Shown here: in pieces, positions 1 through 8,957 of the stretch
Numbering within the stretch: position 1 is the stretch's first letter
Layout: each line of letters opens with the position of its first letter
NCBI RefSeq assembly: GCF_024584435.1
Contig: NZ_CP102197.1
Coordinates: forward strand, 496,001-560,000
Length of the DNA: 64,000 nucleotides
Origin: Schaalia odontolytica
GTDB lineage: Bacteria; Actinomycetota; Actinomycetes; Actinomycetales; Actinomycetaceae
Reading direction: 5' to 3'
Translations under genes and position numbers: made by a program
The notes under the pieces: generated by a model
Told to the model about the DNA's origin: nothing
The model's input: the letters and a program-made list of their open reading frames with translations, nothing else
Database searches by the model: none

Positions 1-622
1 ACACGGACGCCGGGTGGGCGAGGCCGGCGTAGGTGCCGCGCAGGCGCGGGGGCACACCCGGCATGTTCTTGGTAAAGCCCTTGACGTGAATCTCGTAGAT
101 GACGGTGGTCTCCCACGGCGTGTGCGGCCTGGGTGCAATGGGAAAGGACGGGTCAACGACAACCGAGCGCGGCATGTGCGGGGCGGAATCGAGGGGCGAG
201 CGGCGCATCGGATACTCCGACGGGTACAGCTCCTCGTCCACGCAGTGGGCGTACACCGCGGGCCGCAGATCAACAGCGCCTTCGATGCCCCGCCCGTAGG
301 GGTCGAGCAGGAGCTTGTGGGAGTTGAAGAACTTGCCGCCGTCGGGGTCCCAGGGGCCGTGGACGCGGAAGCCGTAGCGGGTGCCCGCGCCAAATCCGGG
401 AATGTGGCCGTGCCACACGCCCGTGCGCGGACCCATCAGGGCGTAACGTGTCTCCGCCCCTTCCTCGTCGAAGATGCACATGTCCACAGCGTGAGCGTCC
501 CGGGCTACCACGGCAACGTCAAGCCCATCCCCGGACGTGTACACGCCGATACGTGTCGGGGTCGGGTTGGGCGCGGTGACCCGCACGGTTGGGATGCGGG
601 ACGAGCCCGAACGCTCGGACAT
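1..622 (-). CDS. glgX: Glycogen debranching enzyme GlgX, N-terminal part (runs off window)
   Basis: This is the 5' part of a glycogen debranching enzyme, which hydrolyses alpha-1,6 branches of phosphorylase-trimmed glycogen in the cytoplasm. The minus-strand frame is open from ATG at 622 to the window edge and reads MSERSGSSRIPTVRV. It continues through an N-terminal CBM48-like beta-sandwich with PTPTRIGVYTSGDGLDVAVV and PGFGAGTRYGFRVHGPWDP, then FFNSHKLLLDPYGR and, near the edge, TTVIYEIHVKGFTKNMPGVP, which opens the GH13 domain. The order and spacing of these motifs match GlgX/TreX isoamylases. The catalytic residues lie outside the window. The related maltooligosyl trehalose trehalohydrolase (TreZ) is the main alternative, but the wording of the DPYGR and HVKGFT blocks is GlgX-like. 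Confidence 0.85.
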   Translation of the reverse strand, partial: MSERSGSSRIPTVRVTAPNPTPTRIGVYTSGDGLDVAVVARDAHAVDMCIFDEEGAETRYALMGPRTGVWHGHIPGFGAGTRYGFRVHGPWDPDGGKFFNSHKLLLDPYGRGIEGAVDLRPAVYAHCVDEELYPSEYPMRRSPLDSAPHMPRSVVVDPSFPIAPRPHTPWETTVIYEIHVKGFTKNMPGVPPRLRGTYAGLAHPASV

Positions 623-809
623 AGACGAGAGCCTCTTCCTGATGAACGACCGACCGTGCCGCGGCGGCGGGCACAGTCGCCATCCATGATACGTGACCGT
701 TAACGTCGGGGCTGGATTGGAGGTCTCGGCTCGACTATGAAGAGCGGCACGCGTCGGTGAGGGGACCCTCATGTGGGCGAGGGGCGCGGAGTATGGCACG
801 CTAGAAGCC

Positions 810-1613
810 ATGAGAATTGTCGTGTGTGTGAAGCATGTCCCCGACATGCAGTCCGAACGTCGCTTCGAGGGCGGCCGCCTGGTGCGCGGTGAGGACGATG
901 TGCTCAACGAGCTAGACGAGAATGCCATCGAAGCTGCCGTCAGCCTGAAGGAAGCCGAAGAGGACGCGGGCCGCCAGGCCGAGGTCATCGCGCTGACGAT
1001 GGGACCCGAGGACGCCGAGGACTCCCTCATGCGCGCCCTGCAGATGGGCGCCGACCGTGCCTACCTCGTGACCGACGAGTTCCTTGAGGGCTCTGACGTC
1101 ATCACGACCGCCTCTGTCCTGTCCGTTGCGATCGCGAAGATCAGCGAAGAATGCGGCCCCGTTGATCTCGTGATCACCGGCATGGCCTCGCTGGACGCGA
1201 TGACCTCCATGCTGCCCGGCGCACTGGCCGCCAAGGCTCACATGCCGCTGCTCGGACTGGCGCGCTCCCTGAGCGTCGACAGTGGCGCCGTCACGATCGA
1301 ACGCGCCGTCGACGGCTACACCGAGACCGTGCGTGCCGCGCTGCCCGCCGTCGTCTCCGTGACCGATCAGATCAACGAACCGCGTTACCCGGCCTTCGCC
1401 GCCATGAAGGCGGCTCGCAAGAAGCCGCTGGAACAGTGGGGGATTGATGACCTCGTCGAGGTTCCCGGTGGTGAGGCCCTGACGCTGCGTCGCGCCCTTT
1501 CCTCCGTGACTCACGGCGAGGAGAAGATACGCGACGGCTCCGGAACGATCATCCAGGACGCCGGCGAGGGCGGGCGCGCGCTGGCCGACTACATCCTTTC
1601 GGTGGTGAAGTGA
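810..1613 (+). CDS. etfB: Electron transfer flavoprotein beta subunit (FixA family)
   Basis: This is the beta subunit of the electron transfer flavoprotein, a soluble heterodimer carrying FAD and AMP that takes electrons from acyl-CoA or related dehydrogenases. The 267-residue protein begins MRIVVCVKHVPDMQ, the typical ETF-beta start. It has the conserved DLVITGMASLDAMTSMLPGA and the Arg/Lys-rich RYPAFAAMKAARKKPL segment near residue 195. The ATG at 810 is preferred to an upstream in-frame GTG at 771, because family homology begins exactly there. etfA follows after one base. The two ETF genes precede a cysteine desulfurase and mnmA without gaps, a common actinobacterial arrangement. Confidence 0.93.
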   Translation: MRIVVCVKHVPDMQSERRFEGGRLVRGEDDVLNELDENAIEAAVSLKEAEEDAGRQAEVIALTMGPEDAEDSLMRALQMGADRAYLVTDEFLEGSDVITTASVLSVAIAKISEECGPVDLVITGMASLDAMTSMLPGALAAKAHMPLLGLARSLSVDSGAVTIERAVDGYTETVRAALPAVVSVTDQINEPRYPAFAAMKAARKKPLEQWGIDDLVEVPGGEALTLRRALSSVTHGEEKIRDGSGTIIQDAGEGGRALADYILSVVK

Positions 1614-1614
1614 T

Positions 1615-2595
1615 ATGACGCAGCAGCAGATGAGTTCCCCGATCCTTGTTCTGGCCGATCAGGCGGGCGATCACCTGACGCCCCTGGCCCGCCAGGCGCT
1701 CACGCTGGCCGCGTCCCTGACCTCCGCCGACGTCGTCGCCCTGTCCCTGGCCGCCACCCCGGATGTGGCCGCGCTGTCTGAGCTGGGTGCGACCCAGCTG
1801 CTGCATGCCGACATGGGTCAGGTCGCGCGTTCATCGGTCGTCGCCTCCGACGCGCTTGTTTCCGCGCTGGCGACCGACAACTTCGGCCTGGTGCTGCTGT
1901 GCTCGGACTACCGCGGGCGCGAGATCGCCGGTCGCGTCGCGGCGCTGACCGAGGCGGGCGTGGTTTCCGGTGCATCCTCCGTCTCCTTCGACGGCGGAGT
2001 CCTCCAGATCGGCAAGACCGCACTGGGGGGTTCCTGGTCGATGCGCATCGTCCTCGAGGGCCAGACCCCGATCGTCGGCATCGCCTCCGGCGTCATCGAC
2101 GAGGCAGAGGTGGCCTCTCCTGTTGCCCTGACTCCGCAGGCCCTGTCGGTCGAGCTGAGCCCCGAAGCCCGCGCGATCGAGGTCGTCTCAAGCGTCGCCG
2201 ACGACTCCGAGGGCGTGTCCCTCCAGGACGCGTCGACGGTCGTGTGCGGCGGACGTGGCGTGAACGGAGACTTCGGGCTGGTTCGGTCCCTGGCCAACGC
2301 CCTGGGTGGCGCCGTGGGGGCGACCCGCGTCGCCTGCGACGAGGGCTGGGCTCCGCGCAGCGAGCAGATCGGTCAGACCGGCCTGACTCTCACCCCGAAC
2401 CTGTACATCGGGCTCGGCGTGTCCGGGGCGATTCACCACACCGTTGGCATGCAGTCCGCAGCCCACATCGTCGCGGTCTGTGACGATCCCGACGCCCCGA
2501 TCTTCGAGATCGCGGACTTCGGCGTGGTGGGCGACGTCACCGAGGTGGTGCCCGCAGCGCTGGCGGCCATCGAGGAGGCGCGCGCCCAGGAGTGA
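1615..2595 (+). CDS. etfA: Electron transfer flavoprotein alpha subunit (FixB family)
   Basis: This is the FAD-binding alpha subunit of ETF and partner of the preceding beta subunit. It has 326 residues, the usual family length. The C-terminal FAD-binding block is clear: VVCGGRGVNGDFGLVRSLAN, followed by ATRVACDEGWAPRSEQIGQT and LYIGLGVSGAIHHTVGMQSA, then a D-P-D-A-P-I-F motif near residue 295. The ATG lies one base after the etfB stop, so the two are probably translationally coupled. The stop overlaps the next gene's GTG start by 4 nt. Electron donor and acceptor cannot be read from the sequence. Confidence 0.93.
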   Translation: MTQQQMSSPILVLADQAGDHLTPLARQALTLAASLTSADVVALSLAATPDVAALSELGATQLLHADMGQVARSSVVASDALVSALATDNFGLVLLCSDYRGREIAGRVAALTEAGVVSGASSVSFDGGVLQIGKTALGGSWSMRIVLEGQTPIVGIASGVIDEAEVASPVALTPQALSVELSPEARAIEVVSSVADDSEGVSLQDASTVVCGGRGVNGDFGLVRSLANALGGAVGATRVACDEGWAPRSEQIGQTGLTLTPNLYIGLGVSGAIHHTVGMQSAAHIVAVCDDPDAPIFEIADFGVVGDVTEVVPAALAAIEEARAQE

Positions 2596-3797
2596 GCGTC
2601 TATCTCGACCACGCGGCGACCACCCCGCTGCGCGAGTGCGCGCTCGAAGCGTGGACCCGCGCTCAGCGCGACCTGAGCGCCTCTCCGGGCAACCCCGCCG
2701 CCCTTCACTTCGGAGGGCGGCGCGCCCGTCGCATGCTCGAAGACGCCCGCGAGCAGGTCGGGGCCTGCCTAGGGGCCGACATGCACGAGGTCATCTTCAC
2801 CTCCGGTGCCACCGAATCGGATGCCCTCGGCGTCATGGCTGCCGCCCGAGGGATGCGCTCGCGCGATGGGGCTCGTGAGCTGATCGTCGTCTCGGGTCTC
2901 GAGCACGACGCGGTCGCCCATCAACGTGAGGTTGCCTCGCGCGAGGGCTTCTCCTGGGAGGTTCTGCCCGTGGATGCGAACGGCGTGTCCATCCTGCCCG
3001 GTATTTCCGGTGACGACGTGCCTGCCTCGTGGGACAGTCGCCTCGCGCTTGGATCCATGACCCTCGTGTCCTCCGAGATCGGTACGATCCAACCCGTCGA
3101 CGAGTTTGCGTCGCGCGTGCACGCGGACGGCGGCCTGGCTCATAGTGACGTTGCCCAGGCGATTGCCACCATGGACGTGTCGTTTCGTCGCATGGGAGTG
3201 GACCTCGTGAGTGTTGGCGGGCACAAGGTCGGCGCCCCGGCGGGCATCGGGGTCCTCGTCGCCCGTCGCGGCATACCCATGGTGACCGACCGGCCTGGGG
3301 GCGGACACGAGCGCTCAATCCGGTCGGGCACGCCCGACGTCGCGGGTACCTGCGCCCTAGCTGCGGCGCTCGATGAAACGGTGCGCGAGCGCCCCGCGTT
3401 TGCCCGCCGCTCCCGTGAGCTGCGTGAACACCTCCTCACTCACCTGCCGCTCGGCGTGGAGGCGACGGTGGGGGAGTCGGCCGCCTCCAGCGCGATCATT
3501 CACCTGTCCCTGCCGACGTCGCGCCCCGAGGCCGTCCTCATGGCCTTCGACATGGCCGGCATCGCCGTATCCGCCGGATCTGCCTGTCATGCGGGGGTCA
3601 CGCGCCCCTCCGAGATCGTCATGGCGATGGGGCGCAGCGAGGAGGCGGCGCTGGGGGTCCTGCGCGTGTCCCTCGGGCATGACACGACGCGCGCCGACAT
3701 CGACGCTTTTCTCGGCGCCCTTCCGTCGGCCATTCGGGCGGGAGCATCCCTCGATGGAGTCACTCACGCCCGCAACGAACGCAACGAGGAAGGGTAG
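2592..3797 (+). CDS. Cysteine desulfurase (NifS/IscS family)
   Basis: This PLP-dependent fold-type I enzyme converts cysteine to alanine and leaves a persulfide on its own cysteine. It has 401 residues. The start VYLDHAATTPLRECA is diagnostic. The PLP lysine is K212 in SVGGHKVGAPAG. The persulfide cysteine is C332 in AGSACHAGVTRPSE, followed by ALGVLRVSLG. GTG at 2592 overlaps the etfA stop (GTGA). mnmA starts 3 nt downstream, so the likely role is sulfur donor for 2-thiouridine in tRNA, as with IscS in E. coli or YrvO in Bacillus. A wider Fe-S role cannot be excluded because no isc/suf genes are visible here. Confidence 0.92.
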   Translation: MSVYLDHAATTPLRECALEAWTRAQRDLSASPGNPAALHFGGRRARRMLEDAREQVGACLGADMHEVIFTSGATESDALGVMAAARGMRSRDGARELIVVSGLEHDAVAHQREVASREGFSWEVLPVDANGVSILPGISGDDVPASWDSRLALGSMTLVSSEIGTIQPVDEFASRVHADGGLAHSDVAQAIATMDVSFRRMGVDLVSVGGHKVGAPAGIGVLVARRGIPMVTDRPGGGHERSIRSGTPDVAGTCALAAALDETVRERPAFARRSRELREHLLTHLPLGVEATVGESAASSAIIHLSLPTSRPEAVLMAFDMAGIAVSAGSACHAGVTRPSEIVMAMGRSEEAALGVLRVSLGHDTTRADIDAFLGALPSAIRAGASLDGVTHARNERNEEG

Positions 3798-3800
3798 CGT

Positions 3801-4892
3801 ATGCGAGTACTCGCAGCTCTGTCCGGCGGAGTGGATTCCGCGGTCGCCGCCGCGAAGGCCGTCGAGGCCGGGCACGACGTCGTCGGTGTCCACATGGCGC
3901 TGTCCTCCCAGCCTCAGGAATGCCGCATTGGCTCGCGCGGATGCTGCTCGATCGAGGATGCCGGGGACGCGGCGCGTGCCGCGCAGATCATCGGCATACC
4001 GTTCTACGTGTGGGACCTAGCCAGCGAGTTCGAACAGACCGTCATCACGGACTTCATCGCCCAGTACAAGGCTGGGCGTACCCCCAACCCTTGCGTGCGC
4101 TGCAACGAGTTCGTCAAGTTCCGCGAGCTGGCCAGCAGGGCCCGCGCCCTCGGCTTCGACGCGGTGTGTACGGGGCACTATGCTGCAATCGTTGACGGGC
4201 CCTCGGGGCCGGAGCTGCACAGGGGAGCGGACGCGCTCAAGGACCAGTCCTACGTGCTGGCGGTGATGGGACCGGAGGAGCTGGCTCGCGTCGTTCTTCC
4301 CCTGGGACAGGCGCCTTCCAAGGCGTGGGTGCGCGCCGAGGCCGAGCGCCTGGGCCTGGGCGTGTCCAACAAGCCGGATTCCTACGACATCTGCTTTATC
4401 CCCGACGGGGACACGCAGGGTTTCCTGCGCGCGCACCTGGGATCGGCCGAGGGCGAGATCATTACCCCCGACGGGCACGTGGTGGGCAACCACGACGGCT
4501 ACTGGAACTTTACCGTCGGCCAACGCAAGGGCCTGCGACTCGGGGCGCCAGCGCCCGACGGACGCCCCCGCTACGTGCTGGAGACGAGGCCCGAGACCAA
4601 CCAGGTGGTCGTGGGTTCCTTAGAGCTCCTGTCCATCTCCCGTATCCACGCGACGAACGCCGTGTGGCTTGCCTCCGATGACGCGGGGAATGAAGCCGCC
4701 GACCTCTTCGTTCAGCTGCGCGCCCACGGTGCCCCCATCCCCGTGGCCGAGCTGGTCCGCGACGAGGCCTCGGCCACGATCGACGTGGTCCTCGAGGATG
4801 GCGCGCGCGGCGTTGCCCGGGGCCAGTCGATGGTCATCTACCGGGGAAGCCGCGTCCTGGGGGAGGGGACGATCGGGCGCACGGAGCGCTGA
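3801..4892 (+). CDS. mnmA: tRNA-specific 2-thiouridylase MnmA
   Basis: MnmA adenylates U34 of tRNA-Lys, -Glu and -Gln and inserts sulfur to make s2U34. The 363-residue protein has the PP-loop ATP motif LAALSGGVDSAVAA at residues 4-17. The two catalytic cysteines are C98 in GRTPNPCVRCNEFVKF and C198 in YDICFIPDGDTQGFLR. YWNFTVGQRKGLRLG and a C-terminal beta-barrel complete the family architecture. An extra cysteine cluster (QECRIGSRGCCSIEDAGDAA, residues 40-59) sits in the nucleotide domain, a form common in actinobacterial MnmA. The gene lies 3 nt after the cysteine desulfurase that probably supplies the persulfide. Confidence 0.95.
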   Translation: MRVLAALSGGVDSAVAAAKAVEAGHDVVGVHMALSSQPQECRIGSRGCCSIEDAGDAARAAQIIGIPFYVWDLASEFEQTVITDFIAQYKAGRTPNPCVRCNEFVKFRELASRARALGFDAVCTGHYAAIVDGPSGPELHRGADALKDQSYVLAVMGPEELARVVLPLGQAPSKAWVRAEAERLGLGVSNKPDSYDICFIPDGDTQGFLRAHLGSAEGEIITPDGHVVGNHDGYWNFTVGQRKGLRLGAPAPDGRPRYVLETRPETNQVVVGSLELLSISRIHATNAVWLASDDAGNEAADLFVQLRAHGAPIPVAELVRDEASATIDVVLEDGARGVARGQSMVIYRGSRVLGEGTIGRTER

Positions 4893-5005
4893 GGGGCGCA
4901 CCCGGGCGAAAGCCCACCGCTGACCGACCGGCGCGGAGGCCCCGCACGCGCCGTGTGGCTCGGTGCGGCGACGCCGCCTGGCTCTTCGGCTACACTTGGG
5001 TGCGC

Positions 5006-5086
<81 letters not shown>

Positions 5087-5138
5087 CGGTTGCCCGGCCC
5101 GGTCGCACCGGGCGAGGTCGCGCCGATAGACTGAGGCC

Positions 5139-5612
5139 ATGAGCGCTTTGGAAATTGGCTGCAAGGCCCCCGAGTTCACCGCCGAGACCACTCAGGGAAT
5201 CCTGTCCCTGTCGGATCTCCTCGCCGCTTCGTCGCGCGGCGTCGTCGTCTACTTCTACCCGAAGGCATCCACGCCCGGCTGCACCAAGGAGGCCTGCGAC
5301 TTCCGCGACTCCCTGGCCTCCCTGCAGGGCGCGGGCTACTCGGTCATCGGCGTGTCCGCAGACTCGATGGCCGCATTGGAGCGCTTCAGCGAGAAGCAAT
5401 CCCTGACCTTCCCCCTGGCCTCCGACCCCGAGCATCACGTTCTCGAGGCCTACGGCGCGTGGGGTGACAAGAAGAACTACGGTCGCACCTACGTGGGCAT
5501 CATCCGCTCGACCATCGTCGTGACACCCGATGGGCGGGTGGCCCTGGCCCAGTACAACGTGAAGGCCACTGGGCACGTCGCCCGCCTGCGCAAGGCACTG
5601 GGACTCGACTGA
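5139..5612 (+). CDS. bcp: Thioredoxin-dependent peroxiredoxin (Bcp/PrxQ type)
   Basis: This is a cytoplasmic thiol peroxidase that reduces H2O2 and organic hydroperoxides using thioredoxin. It has 157 residues, the standard Bcp length. The peroxidatic cysteine is C48 and the resolving cysteine C53 in the motif STPGCTKEACDFRD, the spacing that defines the PrxQ/Bcp class. GVSADSMAALERFSEKQSL and a C-terminal YGRTYVGIIRSTIVV follow. It stands alone between tRNA-Leu and an orphan membrane protein gene. Confidence 0.93.
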   Translation: MSALEIGCKAPEFTAETTQGILSLSDLLAASSRGVVVYFYPKASTPGCTKEACDFRDSLASLQGAGYSVIGVSADSMAALERFSEKQSLTFPLASDPEHHVLEAYGAWGDKKNYGRTYVGIIRSTIVVTPDGRVALAQYNVKATGHVARLRKALGLD

Positions 5613-5617
5613 GAGAT

Positions 5618-5646
5618 TTGCTTCCTGAGTAATTGCAGCGTATGAT
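5618..5646 (+). promoter_or_regulatory. Probable sigma-70-type promoter of the orphan membrane protein gene
   Basis: TTGCTT (5618-5623) and TATGAT (5641-5646) are separated by 17 bp. This close match to -35 and -10 consensus lies about 40 nt before the start codon at 5685. It begins just after the peroxiredoxin stop codon. Confidence 0.6.
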
Positions 5647-5684
5647 TGTCGAGCAATTCATAGCGTTCCGTCAATGGAGAACTC

Positions 5685-6308
5685 ATGGGAGCAACATCGC
5701 CGGAATCGTATCGGAGCAACTTAGGGCATCTTGCTGGAGGAAACCGTCAGGGGGTGTATCCCAGTCCGGCGCCGCGCCTCGTGTCTGTTGGGCAGATGTA
5801 TGTTCCTGAATCGGAGTTGCATGAGTCGCGTCAGCGCGATGCTCAATCGATGTTCCAGAACGATACGACGGGTGTCGAGTCCTACATGCGCGGTGCGCAA
5901 TACGAACGGAAGAAGAACTGGAAGCTTGGCTTTGGGATGTTGATGTTTGGGCTAGTCATTGGGCTCATCGTATCGCTTGCGGTAACGGCGTCAATTGTCT
6001 ACTTCAATAAGATTCGTGTGAAGAGCTTCGCGCAGGCGGTGAAGTCGTGCAACGCCGAATACTATTCGACGGTAGCCGTGGATGGCTCCAGCCTCGAGAT
6101 GCACACGGCCGGGACCAAACACCCGGGCATGAGCGTCACGACGATGCAATGTGTTTTCGATGAACTTCATGTTCCTGCCGCAGCGCGACAGCGAATGGCC
6201 TCGACCCGCGCGCTTGACGGCACTCAAGAGGAAACATGGGGATCGTATCGTGCGACATGGAACTATCATCCCGAGAACGGACTGCACGTTGTCGTCAGTG
6301 TCCGCTAG
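5685..6308 (+). CDS. Hypothetical single-pass membrane protein
   Basis: I do not recognise this 207-residue protein. Residues 1-80 are hydrophilic, with Pro/Ser/Gln-rich and Arg-rich stretches. One membrane segment (about 82-106, LGFGMLMFGLVIGLIVSLAV) follows a positive KKNWK stretch, which predicts a cytoplasmic N-terminus. The last 100 residues would then lie outside and contain two cysteines (C122, C156) that could form a disulfide. The body after the membrane segment looks like a small folded domain. It has its own strong promoter and a GGAG ribosome site before ATG at 5685. Its codons use A and T more freely than its neighbours, which may mean recent acquisition or low expression. Confidence 0.7.
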   Translation: MGATSPESYRSNLGHLAGGNRQGVYPSPAPRLVSVGQMYVPESELHESRQRDAQSMFQNDTTGVESYMRGAQYERKKNWKLGFGMLMFGLVIGLIVSLAVTASIVYFNKIRVKSFAQAVKSCNAEYYSTVAVDGSSLEMHTAGTKHPGMSVTTMQCVFDELHVPAAARQRMASTRALDGTQEETWGSYRATWNYHPENGLHVVVSVR

Positions 6309-6437
6309 GCCCTGTGTTCCAGTCGGATCGTGCCGCGTTACTCGCGGGGGCATGGCCCGGAGCGTGAACGGTGCGTGAGTGACAAGGGGAAAGCACGTAA
6401 GATTGGAGCGAATTTCAATCAGTGAAGGAGTAACCCC

Positions 6438-7223
6438 GTGTCCGAACCGCTATCCGCCGCACCCGTCGGCGATGATATCGCCCTGGCGATCCGAGGACTC
6501 GTCAAGATCTACGGCAACCTCGTCGCGGTTGCCGACCTCTCGCTCGACATTCCGACCGGTTCCTTCTACGGGATCGTCGGCCCCAACGGTGCTGGCAAGA
6601 CAACGACGCTGACGATGGCCACGGGCCTGCTCACCCCCGACCGCGGCACCGCGCTCGTGCACGGGGTTGACGTGTGGCAAGAAACCGATCGTGCGCGAGG
6701 CCTCCTCGGCGTCATGCCGGATGGGATGAGGCTCCTCGACCGCCTCTCCGGCCCGGACTTTCTGGTCCACGTCGCGATGCTTCGCGGCCTCGACACCGAC
6801 ACCGCCCGCGAGCGCTCCCAGGAGCTGCTCACCGCCCTCGACCTCGCCGAGGCCGGAAAGAAGCTCATCGCCGACTACTCGGCAGGCATGACAAAGAAGA
6901 TTGCCCTGGCAGGCGCGCTCATTCACTCACCCAGGGTCCTCGTCCTCGACGAACCCTTCGAGGCCGTCGACCCCGTGTCCGCGGCCAACATCCGCCAGAT
7001 CCTCACGGACTACACCAAGCGCGGCGGAACAGTCATTCTTTCCTCCCACGTGATGGCCACCGTTCAACAGCTGTGCAGCCACGTGGCAATCATCGACAAG
7101 GGACGGGTCCTCGTGGCGGGCACGACCGACGAAGTCGCGCAGGGCGGAGACCTCGGTGAGCGCTTCACCTCCCTGGTCGGCGGCGTCCACGCGGAGGAGG
7201 GCCTGTCGTGGTTGGGCAACTGA
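6438..7223 (+). CDS. ABC transporter ATP-binding protein
   Basis: This is the nucleotide-binding subunit of an ABC-2-type exporter. It has 261 residues. Walker A is GIVGPNGAGKTTT (about residue 47), the signature is ADYSAGMTKKIALAGAL, Walker B is VLVLDEPFEAVDP, and the H-loop lies in VILSSHVM. The signature reads SAGM rather than SGGQ, as in many DrrA/CcmA-like exporter ATPases. GTG at 6438 has AAGGAGT upstream, and TAAGAT at 6398-6403 may be its -10. The last 16 nt overlap the membrane subunit gene. The substrate cannot be inferred. Confidence 0.93.
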   Translation: MSEPLSAAPVGDDIALAIRGLVKIYGNLVAVADLSLDIPTGSFYGIVGPNGAGKTTTLTMATGLLTPDRGTALVHGVDVWQETDRARGLLGVMPDGMRLLDRLSGPDFLVHVAMLRGLDTDTARERSQELLTALDLAEAGKKLIADYSAGMTKKIALAGALIHSPRVLVLDEPFEAVDPVSAANIRQILTDYTKRGGTVILSSHVMATVQQLCSHVAIIDKGRVLVAGTTDEVAQGGDLGERFTSLVGGVHAEEGLSWLGN

Positions 7224-8899
7224 TCCGCCTGAAGTTTCAGATCATTTGGAACACGATCCGGCGCCAGACCGCCATCCTGGTGCTGTCGATCATCGGGGCG
7301 CTCTACATGGCTTTCGTGGGAGCGAGCATCTACGTGGGACTCGCGTTCCTCGCCCGTTCCGAGGAGGCCGCCCGGGTGGCGCCTCTCTTTGCCTTCGCGG
7401 GCCCCCTCGTCATGGCTGCGTGGCTCGTGTTCCCCATCCTGTTCTCCTCCATGGATAACTCGGTGGACCCGGTGCGCTTGGCTCCTTTCGTTGGGCCGAG
7501 CAAACGCCTTGCCACGGCCCTAGCAGCTGCGACTGCCATCGGCCCGGGCGGCATCTTCTCAGCCGTGATACTCGGCCTGCCGACGTGGTTCGCCCTGTGG
7601 CGTGCTCAGTGGCTTGAGGCGATCGGCTGGCTGATTGCCTCCGTCGTGTCCCTCGGCATCGCGGTCCTGTGGGCGCGCGCCGTCGGAACCTGGTTCGCGG
7701 TCCGGCTCAACACCTCCGGAAAAAAGGACCTGATCACGCTCCTCGGCGTCACCGTTTTCATGGTGATCCTCACACCGATGGGATATTGGGTGAGCGTCCT
7801 GAGCCGGAACTTCTCGGTTGATGCCTTCAGGGCCGGTGTCGAGGTGGCGCTGTGGACCCCCTTCGGTGCCCCCTTCGGGGTCGTCGCCTCCCTCGTCGAG
7901 GGAGCGTGGCTGGCGGCCGCTGTTCGCGCGGCGATCAGTGTGCTCACCGCCTACGTGGGATGGCGCGCGTGGGTCAAGGTCTTGGGGCCGGTCATGAGCG
8001 GATATGCGAACACGGTGTCGGCTGACGCTCAGCGCGCAATCGACGAGGGGCGCCACCTCATCGACGACTCCGTTGAGGTGGCTGAACGTAGTGAGCGCGT
8101 GGCGCAAGCCCGCTCCGCGGGACTGCGCAGCGTCGACTGGTTTACTCGCCTGGGCCTCGGTCCTCGCAGCGCATCCCTTGCTGCGCGTACCCTGCGGTAC
8201 TGGATCGTCGATCCGCGCCTGAACATGAGCTGTGTCCTCGCGGTGATCTTCCCGATCCTTGCGATCCTCATGGGACGCATCGATGTGGGAGGACAAACCG
8301 TGATGTTCACTGGAGTGTTCCTGTACCTGGTGCCGATCACGATGGGCCTGTCCACCGGAGCGCTCATGCAGTACGACTCGACGGGTGCGTGGATCGTCAT
8401 CTCCTCGGGCATGAGTGGGCGCGAGGAACGCCGGGGGCGCCTCATCGGCTCCCTCCCGGCGCTTCTTCCGCAGGTTGTCGGATACCTGATTCACGATGTT
8501 GCCGTGGGGGCGAACGCCCAGGACTTCGTCTACCACCAGGTGATGGGTGTCATTTTCTTCGCCGGAGCGGCTGCCACGACTCTCATTGTCAATGCTCGCT
8601 GGGTCTACCCGGTTCAGCCTCCCGGCACCTCGCCGCTGGGCGCGAAGGGCACGGGGTCCTTCCTGATGACCATGCTGCTGCAGCTCGTTGGTTTCGCGGG
8701 CACGGCCCTTCTTCAGGCGCCCTCGTACGTGCTCTTGGCGCTGGCGGCCTTTGGCGTCGTGCCCGCCTGGGTGGCGTTCGTCGTCGCCATCGCGTGGTCC
8801 GTCGTTGTCCTCGAGGCGGGCGTTCGCATCGGAGGGCGCGTGTGGGACCGGTACGCCGTGGCGGCGTTGACGACGATTCGCAGCTGGCCCGGGCACTGA
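7208..8899 (+). CDS. ABC transporter membrane (permease) subunit
   Basis: This large hydrophobic protein of 563 residues has about ten or more predicted membrane segments. Examples are TAILVLSIIGALYMAFVGAS near the N-terminus, LITLLGVTVFMVILTPMGYW in the middle and paired helices at the C-terminus. A charged cytoplasmic loop (about residues 270-315, DEGRHLIDDSVEVAERSERV) separates two halves. It overlaps the ATPase gene by 16 nt and is surely its partner. No soluble binding protein is nearby, which favours export. GTG at 7208 is chosen because the first membrane helix follows about 18 residues later. Confidence 0.85.
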   Translation: MVGQLIRLKFQIIWNTIRRQTAILVLSIIGALYMAFVGASIYVGLAFLARSEEAARVAPLFAFAGPLVMAAWLVFPILFSSMDNSVDPVRLAPFVGPSKRLATALAAATAIGPGGIFSAVILGLPTWFALWRAQWLEAIGWLIASVVSLGIAVLWARAVGTWFAVRLNTSGKKDLITLLGVTVFMVILTPMGYWVSVLSRNFSVDAFRAGVEVALWTPFGAPFGVVASLVEGAWLAAAVRAAISVLTAYVGWRAWVKVLGPVMSGYANTVSADAQRAIDEGRHLIDDSVEVAERSERVAQARSAGLRSVDWFTRLGLGPRSASLAARTLRYWIVDPRLNMSCVLAVIFPILAILMGRIDVGGQTVMFTGVFLYLVPITMGLSTGALMQYDSTGAWIVISSGMSGREERRGRLIGSLPALLPQVVGYLIHDVAVGANAQDFVYHQVMGVIFFAGAAATTLIVNARWVYPVQPPGTSPLGAKGTGSFLMTMLLQLVGFAGTALLQAPSYVLLALAAFGVVPAWVAFVVAIAWSVVVLEAGVRIGGRVWDRYAVAALTTIRSWPGH

Positions 8900-8918
8900 T
8901 CGGGTTCCCGTCGTTGCA

Positions 8919-8957
8919 CCGGGGCCGGGCTCGTCCATTGGGGGCGCCCGGCCCCGG
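8919..8957 (+). terminator. Probable terminator after the ABC exporter operon
   Basis: A 12-bp perfect GC stem (8919-8930 with 8946-8957) closes a 15-nt loop 20 nt after the permease stop. It lacks a strong T-run (TGTCTCTG follows). Confidence 0.6.
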
